Below, one piece after another: positions 59,555-64,000 of a DNA stretch of 64,000 nt. Numbering within the stretch: position 1 is the stretch's first letter; each line of letters starts with the position of its first letter. Source of the stretch: SZUA-545 sp050297855 (lineage in GTDB: Bacteria; Campylobacterota; Campylobacteria; Campylobacterales; SZUA-545); contig JBNKTC010000022.1 of NCBI GenBank assembly GCA_050297855.1, forward strand, positions 1 through 64,000. Reading direction: 5' to 3'. The position numbers and the translations under genes are program-made. The notes under the pieces are model-generated. The model did no database searches, had not been told where the DNA came from, and saw nothing but the letters and a program-made list of their open reading frames with translations.

Positions 59555-61384
59555 ATGGAAACGCTTGACTTTAAAAGTTTTCTCTCCGAACTTCATCCCT
59601 TTGACACCCTCTCAGGCAAAGAGTTCAAACGCCTCATAAATTCCGTTGACATCCTCTATTTCCAGGAAAACGAGACCATTATTGAAGCTCAGAACAGCAG
59701 TCCCTACTACTATATTATCGCCAAAGGAACGGTACTTGAAAAACGCGGGGAAGAGCTGGTCACACGATATTTTTCCAAAGACTCCTTCGATGCACCGACG
59801 CTGATCGAAGGCACCTCCAAAAACAGTTTTGAAGCAGCAGAAGAGTCGATCCTTTTTGCACTCAAACGGGAACTGTTTCTGGAGCTGCTGAAGACCAACC
59901 CGGCCTTTGAGAGCTACTACCTCCACGACATCGACGCGAAACTCAAATCCCTCGTTAATAAAAACAGCTCCCGGGAAGTCTCCTCCTTTTTGATCCGACG
60001 CGTCAGCGAAAGCTTCCTGCACGAGATCGTCAGCGTGGATGCCGCAACCCCGATCATAAAAGCCGTCGCCGTGATGAACGATCAGAACCTCGATGCCCTG
60101 ATCGTCGATTTCGAAGGCGGTAAACGCGGGATCGTTACGGATAAAGACCTCCGCCGCAAGGTACTGGTTACGGACAGACCCCTCAGCGACCCCATCGGCG
60201 ATATCGCGACGCGCAAGCTGATCACGATCGAACAGGACGACTTCCTCTTTAACGCCCTGCTGCTCATGACCGAGCACTCCGTCAAACGGGTGGCCGTTAC
60301 GGACAAAGGGCAGCTCTGCGGTATCCTGGAACAGGTCGATATCATCAGTCTCTTCTCCCACCGCTCCACCCTGATCACCATGCGGATCGAAAAGGCCAAG
60401 ACACTCGAAGAACTGGCCGCCTGTTCGGGGGATATGATCTATGTGATCCGTTCGCTCATGGACAAGGGAGTCAAGGTACGCCATATCACCAAACTCCTGG
60501 GCGAGCTCAACCACAAACTCTTCGCCAAGACCTTCGAGCTGGTCGCCCCTCCCGAGATCGCCGAAAACAGCTGCCTTATCGTCATGGGCAGTGAAGGGCG
60601 AAAAGAGCAGGTCCTCAAGACCGACCAGGACAACGCCCTGATCCTTCGCGACGGGTTCGAACACCCGGACCTGGAAGCGGTCACCGACCGTTTTACCCGG
60701 GCCCTCCTGGATTTCGGCTATCCCGAATGCCCCGGGAAGATCATGGTAAACAATCCGGCATGGTGCCGCAGCCTGAGTGCGTTTAAAGAGACACTTTTTA
60801 GTTGGTGCCACGATTACAGTGAAGCGAACCTCATGAAGCTGGCGATCTTCGTCGATGCCGCCTACGTGGCGGGGGATGCCGCCCTCCTGGAAGAGCTTAA
60901 AGAGACGCTCTTTACCCATATTAAAAACGACCAGGCCTTCTTCTCCAACTTTGCCAAACCGGTCCTGATGTTCGAAACGCCCCTCTCCTTCCTCTCCAAC
61001 TTCGTCACTGAAAAAGAGGGCCACAAGGGGGAACTGGACCTGAAAAAAGGGGCGATCTTCCCCCTGGTACACGGTATCCGGGCACTGGCTGTTGAAAAGG
61101 GGATCGAAGCCGCCAGCACCGTAGAGCGGATCAAGGCGCTGAACAACATGGGACTGATCAACAGGGAGTTCGCAGGAGAACTGATCGAGTCCTTTAACTT
61201 CCTCCTCACACTCAGAGTCAATTTCCAGCTTGACAAGCAGGACCAGAACCGCCCCGTCGACAACTACATCAAACCCGAAAAACTGAACAAGCTCGACCGT
61301 GACCTGTTGCGGGACGTGCTGAAAGTGGTGGGGAATTTCAAGAAGTTTATCAGCCACCATTTCAGGCTGGGACACGTTGTTTAA
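59555..61384 (+). CDS. cNMP-binding, CBS, DUF294 nucleotidyltransferase protein
   Basis: 609 residues. An N-terminal cyclic-nucleotide-binding-like domain (about 10-125), two CBS domains (about 150-205 and 215-270), and a DUF294 putative nucleotidyltransferase with the motif MGSEGRKEQVLKTDQDNAL (about 346-364) that holds the Gly-Ser and the two Asp, and a C-terminal helical DUF294_C domain. It resembles GlnD-type transferases in layout and may add nucleotides to a protein. It lies between acs and a DnaQ-like exonuclease, as in acetate loci of Vibrio and Shewanella as I recall them, so a link to acetate metabolism is likely. It overlaps the exonuclease start by eight bases. Confidence 0.9.
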   Translation: METLDFKSFLSELHPFDTLSGKEFKRLINSVDILYFQENETIIEAQNSSPYYYIIAKGTVLEKRGEELVTRYFSKDSFDAPTLIEGTSKNSFEAAEESILFALKRELFLELLKTNPAFESYYLHDIDAKLKSLVNKNSSREVSSFLIRRVSESFLHEIVSVDAATPIIKAVAVMNDQNLDALIVDFEGGKRGIVTDKDLRRKVLVTDRPLSDPIGDIATRKLITIEQDDFLFNALLLMTEHSVKRVAVTDKGQLCGILEQVDIISLFSHRSTLITMRIEKAKTLEELAACSGDMIYVIRSLMDKGVKVRHITKLLGELNHKLFAKTFELVAPPEIAENSCLIVMGSEGRKEQVLKTDQDNALILRDGFEHPDLEAVTDRFTRALLDFGYPECPGKIMVNNPAWCRSLSAFKETLFSWCHDYSEANLMKLAIFVDAAYVAGDAALLEELKETLFTHIKNDQAFFSNFAKPVLMFETPLSFLSNFVTEKEGHKGELDLKKGAIFPLVHGIRALAVEKGIEAASTVERIKALNNMGLINREFAGELIESFNFLLTLRVNFQLDKQDQNRPVDNYIKPEKLNKLDRDLLRDVLKVVGNFKKFISHHFRLGHVV

Positions 61385-62009
61385 GAGCCTCTCCCGTTAT
61401 CTCAAACGGCGTGCGTTAAGGGATGAAAGCTACGCGTTCTTGTTTGAGCAGCCCGAACCGGACGAATACGTCTCCCTGGACTTTGAGACCACCAGCCTCA
61501 ACCCCAAAAAAGCGGAGATCATCTCCATCGGCGCCGTACGGATAAAGGGAAATACGATCCTAACTTCGGAGCTGTTTACGATGCTTGTCAAACCGACCGA
61601 AGCGATGGACCGCGACAGTATTACTGTCCACCAGCTGCGATACAGCGACCTGGAGGATGCGGCGGATGCAACGGAAGCGGTCAGAGCACTGCTTTCCTTC
61701 ATCGGCCCCCGCCCGATCGTCGGCTATTACATCGAGTTTGATACCGCGATCCTGAACCGCTATGCCAAGTCCATTATCGGCTGCGGCCTCCCCAATGAGA
61801 CCATCGAGGTCTCGGGGATCTACTACAATAAAAAAGAGAAGCTGATTCCCCAGGGGCACATCGACTTGCGGTTTGACACGATCATGAAGGATCTGAGAAT
61901 CCCTTTTTTCGGAAAGCACAGCGCCGTCCATGACGCGATTATGACGGCGATGATCTTTCTGAAACTAAAGGACCCGAAGGTGAATCTGAGAAGCGGCCCG
62001 CCCGCTTAA
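61377..62009 (+). CDS. DnaQ-like 3'-5' exonuclease
   Basis: 210 residues from a TTG at 61377, just inside the DUF294 stop. DEDDh exonuclease with ExoI SLDFETTSLNPKKAEII (Asp/Glu pair), ExoII VGYYIEFDTAILNRY and ExoIII SAVHDAIMTAMIFL with the catalytic His/Asp. Because it is coupled to the DUF294 gene and acs, it may not be the replicative proofreader; its function in this setting is unknown. It converges with the hydrogenase large subunit gene, overlapping by four bases. Confidence 0.92.
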   Translation: MFKSLSRYLKRRALRDESYAFLFEQPEPDEYVSLDFETTSLNPKKAEIISIGAVRIKGNTILTSELFTMLVKPTEAMDRDSITVHQLRYSDLEDAADATEAVRALLSFIGPRPIVGYYIEFDTAILNRYAKSIIGCGLPNETIEVSGIYYNKKEKLIPQGHIDLRFDTIMKDLRIPFFGKHSAVHDAIMTAMIFLKLKDPKVNLRSGPPA

Positions 62010-63700
62010 AGCGAGCAGGCGGTGTTGATCTTATAGGCGGAAAGCTCTTTGCCCTTGGTATCCACGACGTGGACCGCGCATGCGAGACAGGGATCGAAGG
62101 AGTGGACGACCCGCAGTACCTCAAGGGGATTCTTTGGATCTGCCAGCTTAAGGCCGACGATGGACTCTTCGTACGGTCCCCGTACCCCTTTGGCATCTTT
62201 GGGAGAAGCGTTCCATGTCGTGGGAACCACCGCCTGGTAGTTGGCGATCTTGGCGTCCTCGATTCGCACAAAGTGGGAGAGCATCCCCCTCGGTACTTCG
62301 AATATCCCCCGGCCGGAAGCTTCCACAGGAAGCTCTTCGAAAACATACTTGGTCCAGGTCTCCTCGTCGTAGTACTTGATATTCTCGATCAGGTCGGAGA
62401 TAAAGTCGAAGACATAATCGCAGCAGATCTGCGCCTCGATGGCCCGGGCCGCATTCCGTCCAACCGTGGTGGAGAGATCCATCAGGCTCATGCCCGTATC
62501 GTCCAGGAATTTCTGGACATAGGGCTTGATGATCTTGGAATCCTTCACGTACCCGATAATCATCCGCGCCAACGGTCCCACTTCCATCGGCTCGCCTCCG
62601 TAGCGGGGCGCCTTGACCCAGCTGTATTTTCCTTCGGTCTTGAGCGTTCCGTCGGCGTTGAGATCGGTATAGTGGGGTGTCGTATCGCCATCCAGGGGAC
62701 GTTTCGGCTCATCCTGGGTATACCAGGAGCGGGATGCCTCTTCGGTGATCTTCATCTCGTCAAACTCAGCCAGGTTCTCAAAATCGTGCCCGTAGACGAT
62801 CCCGCCGACAAAAAGCTCCTCCCCCTTGCCGAAACGGTAGCCGCCCTGGGCCATGAAGTTCCCGCTGCCCCGGCCGTCGCCTGCTGCGATTTCATCCTTG
62901 TACGCTGCCGCCATCATCTTCATATCCGGGATGTAGGCGCGCTCGATAAAGTCACGGGCATCTTTGAGGATAAACATATAGTCGTTGAGCCGTTGGGGAT
63001 TGAGCATATCCGCCACGCTGGTCACCCCGCCGACGACGAGGTTTTGCGGGTGGGGCGTCTTTCCGGCGAAGATGGCGATCGCCTTGGAGAGTTCACGCTG
63101 GATACGCAGGGCTTCGAGGTAGTGGTTAAGATGGATCAGGTTCTCTTCCGGGGTCAGGCGGTAGGCGGCATGGCCCCAGTATCCGTTGGCAAAGAGCCCC
63201 AGGCGCCCGGCTTTGACGAACCCTTCGACCTTCTCCTTGACCGCTTCAAGGTGGCCACGGGAGTTTCGGTAGGGGTGAGGGTGGTACGCCTTGGCCCGTT
63301 CGCTCGCCTGGTTGATATCCGCCTCCAGGGCGCTGGTGACATCCACGTAGTCAAAGGAGTGGAGGTGGTAGTAGTGGACGATATGGTCCTGTACGAAAAG
63401 GGCCAGGGTAACGAGGTTTCGGATCACCTCGGCGTTTTTGGGCAGCCCGATCCCGTAGGCATCTTCCACCGCACTGATGGAGGCCCGGTAGTGGACATTG
63501 GTACAGACGCCGCAGATCCGCTGGGCGATGAGCCCGGCATCCCTGGGATCACGCCCTTTGAGGATCGTCTCGATCCCCCGGAACAGCTGTCCCGATGCCC
63601 ACGCCTCGGTGACGACATTGTTCTCGTCCACTTCCACTTCCACCCGCAGGTGGCCTTCGATCCGCGTGATGGGGTCGATTACGATGCGTTGTTTACTCAT
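62006..63700 (-). CDS. [NiFe] hydrogenase large subunit, group 1 type
   Basis: 564 residues. All four active-site Cys are present: L1 RICGVC (Cys63, Cys66) and L2 DPCLACAVH (Cys538, Cys541). The last 20 residues after His544 are the C-terminal extension that a HyaD/HybD-type protease removes after nickel insertion. HFVRIEDAKIANYQAVVPTTWN and ANGYWGHAAYRLTPEEN fit the membrane-bound uptake group. With the small subunit encoded upstream it oxidises H2 and feeds electrons to the quinone pool or to a soluble acceptor. Its ATG overlaps the small subunit stop (ATGAGTAA). Confidence 0.94.
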   Translation of the reverse strand: MSKQRIVIDPITRIEGHLRVEVEVDENNVVTEAWASGQLFRGIETILKGRDPRDAGLIAQRICGVCTNVHYRASISAVEDAYGIGLPKNAEVIRNLVTLALFVQDHIVHYYHLHSFDYVDVTSALEADINQASERAKAYHPHPYRNSRGHLEAVKEKVEGFVKAGRLGLFANGYWGHAAYRLTPEENLIHLNHYLEALRIQRELSKAIAIFAGKTPHPQNLVVGGVTSVADMLNPQRLNDYMFILKDARDFIERAYIPDMKMMAAAYKDEIAAGDGRGSGNFMAQGGYRFGKGEELFVGGIVYGHDFENLAEFDEMKITEEASRSWYTQDEPKRPLDGDTTPHYTDLNADGTLKTEGKYSWVKAPRYGGEPMEVGPLARMIIGYVKDSKIIKPYVQKFLDDTGMSLMDLSTTVGRNAARAIEAQICCDYVFDFISDLIENIKYYDEETWTKYVFEELPVEASGRGIFEVPRGMLSHFVRIEDAKIANYQAVVPTTWNASPKDAKGVRGPYEESIVGLKLADPKNPLEVLRVVHSFDPCLACAVHVVDTKGKELSAYKINTACSL

Positions 63701-64000
63701 CTGCAGGCTCCTCTTCCAGCATTCTGTTATTGGCGTATTTGTCGAAGGCGACCTTGCCCTGGCCGCAGGCGAAGCAGCCGTGGCCCACCTGGACCGGCCA
63801 GCTGGTCCCTTCGTTGAACTTCACAAGGGAACAGTTGAGGTCCGCGTACGGCCCCTTGCAGCCCATCTTAAAGAGGCACCATCCCTTCTTGGCCCCCTCG
63901 TCGCCCCACTCCAGGACAAACTCGTCCAGGTCATAGTGGCCGCGCCGCTCGCAGTTGTCGTGGACACGGAAGCCGTAGGCCCACTCGGGACGGTTCTTCT
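63693..64000 (-). CDS. [NiFe] hydrogenase small subunit, C-terminal part, cut by the window edge
   Basis: The frame is open from the window end to a TAA at 63695-63693, giving the last 101 residues. The Fe-S cluster ligands are clear: VHDNCERRGHYD, CLFKMGCKGP, NCSLVKFNEGTSWPV and GHGCFACG. The last motif differs from the common GHGCIGC followed by SEP. After it only about 20 residues follow (ending EEEPADE), with no hydrophobic C-terminal helix, although group 1 membrane-bound enzymes often have one. The rest of the gene lies beyond the window. It is the electron-transfer subunit of the hydrogenase. Confidence 0.9.
   Translation of the reverse strand, partial: KNRPEWAYGFRVHDNCERRGHYDLDEFVLEWGDEGAKKGWCLFKMGCKGPYADLNCSLVKFNEGTSWPVQVGHGCFACGQGKVAFDKYANNRMLEEEPADE

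Noticed and set aside
59612..61375. A 587-codon open frame on the minus strand over the DUF294 gene
   Set aside because: Antisense shadow of a gene with intact CBS and nucleotidyltransferase motifs; no recognisable domain.
62069..63817. A 582-codon open frame on the plus strand across the hydrogenase genes
   Set aside because: It is antisense to the clearly recognisable large and small hydrogenase subunits and has no family features; GC-rich third positions produce such shadow frames.
1..64000. CRISPR arrays, insertion sequences, prophage, rRNA and tRNA genes
   Set aside because: No regularly spaced direct repeats, transposase or phage proteins were seen, and the gaps between genes are too short or lack the needed patterns.

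Overview
The window looks like a chromosomal segment of a chemolithotrophic, probably H2-oxidising Campylobacterota (Epsilonproteobacteria; Sulfurimonas/Sulfurovum/Hydrogenimonas-like). The evidence is the rluD-FN3 lipoprotein-trmB-ftsE-ftsX-envC-like gene order (as I recall it from Helicobacter), a trmB with the long N-terminal extension of this phylum, the acs/actP acetate module, a [NiFe] uptake hydrogenase, and dense overlapping operons. Base composition is moderately GC-rich for the phylum, so the genus is left open. I saw no rRNA, tRNA, CRISPR array, transposase or prophage. Coding density is very high; the longest gene-free stretches are about 290 and 265 bases.

Layout. 1-3.5 kb: an AT-rich truncated gene, a methyltransferase preceded by an unlisted 33-codon ORF with good signals, and a membrane protein plus VWA lipoprotein pair. 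3.5-12.6 kb: a diguanylate cyclase, a rhodanese-like protein, an AlkD-type glycosylase, an AraC regulator divergent from a CowN homologue (protection of nitrogenase from CO), then a six-gene minus-strand operon (M48 protease, ExbB, ExbD, unknown, DUF155, BaiN-like flavoprotein). 12.7-17.3 kb: MltA, then an ADP-ribosylglycohydrolase/NfeD/stomatin operon and a repeat-rich intergenic. 17.5-25.8 kb: a 7TMR-DISM kinase with its regulator, NhaC, PIN-PhoH, ABC-F and YihY. 26-30.4 kb: an operon in which AmmeMemoRadiSam proteins A and B flank an amino-sugar dehydrogenase/aminotransferase pair.

30.5-36 kb holds the most interesting system: a self-contained transcription unit (promoter with 11-bp direct repeats, four genes, rho-independent terminator) encoding an exported Cys-rich precursor made of two 33-residue repeats, an MNIO (DUF692) oxidase, an HvfC/BufC partner and a DoxX membrane protein. 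This is a copper-buffering RiPP (bufferin/oxazolin-like) operon. Two coiled-coil plus beta-barrel outer membrane paralogues follow it.

35.8-48 kb is one long plus-strand run: rRNA and tRNA modification, FtsEX with a catalytically degenerate EnvC-like protein, ZnuABC zinc uptake, a DUF1007-NicO exporter and a Cache kinase/OmpR regulator pair. 48-62 kb is acetate metabolism: porin, DUF485, ActP, and further on acs, a cNMP/CBS/DUF294 protein and a DnaQ-like exonuclease. Matching 11-bp tandem repeats precede both the porin and acs, so the adjacent two-component system may control an acetate regulon. Between these lie a possible structured RNA, Fur-box-like sites ahead of a DUF2325 gene, PolX, DUF72, Sel1, ZupT and a double-DUF302 lipoprotein. 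The window ends in a [NiFe]-hydrogenase operon (large subunit complete, small subunit cut by the edge).
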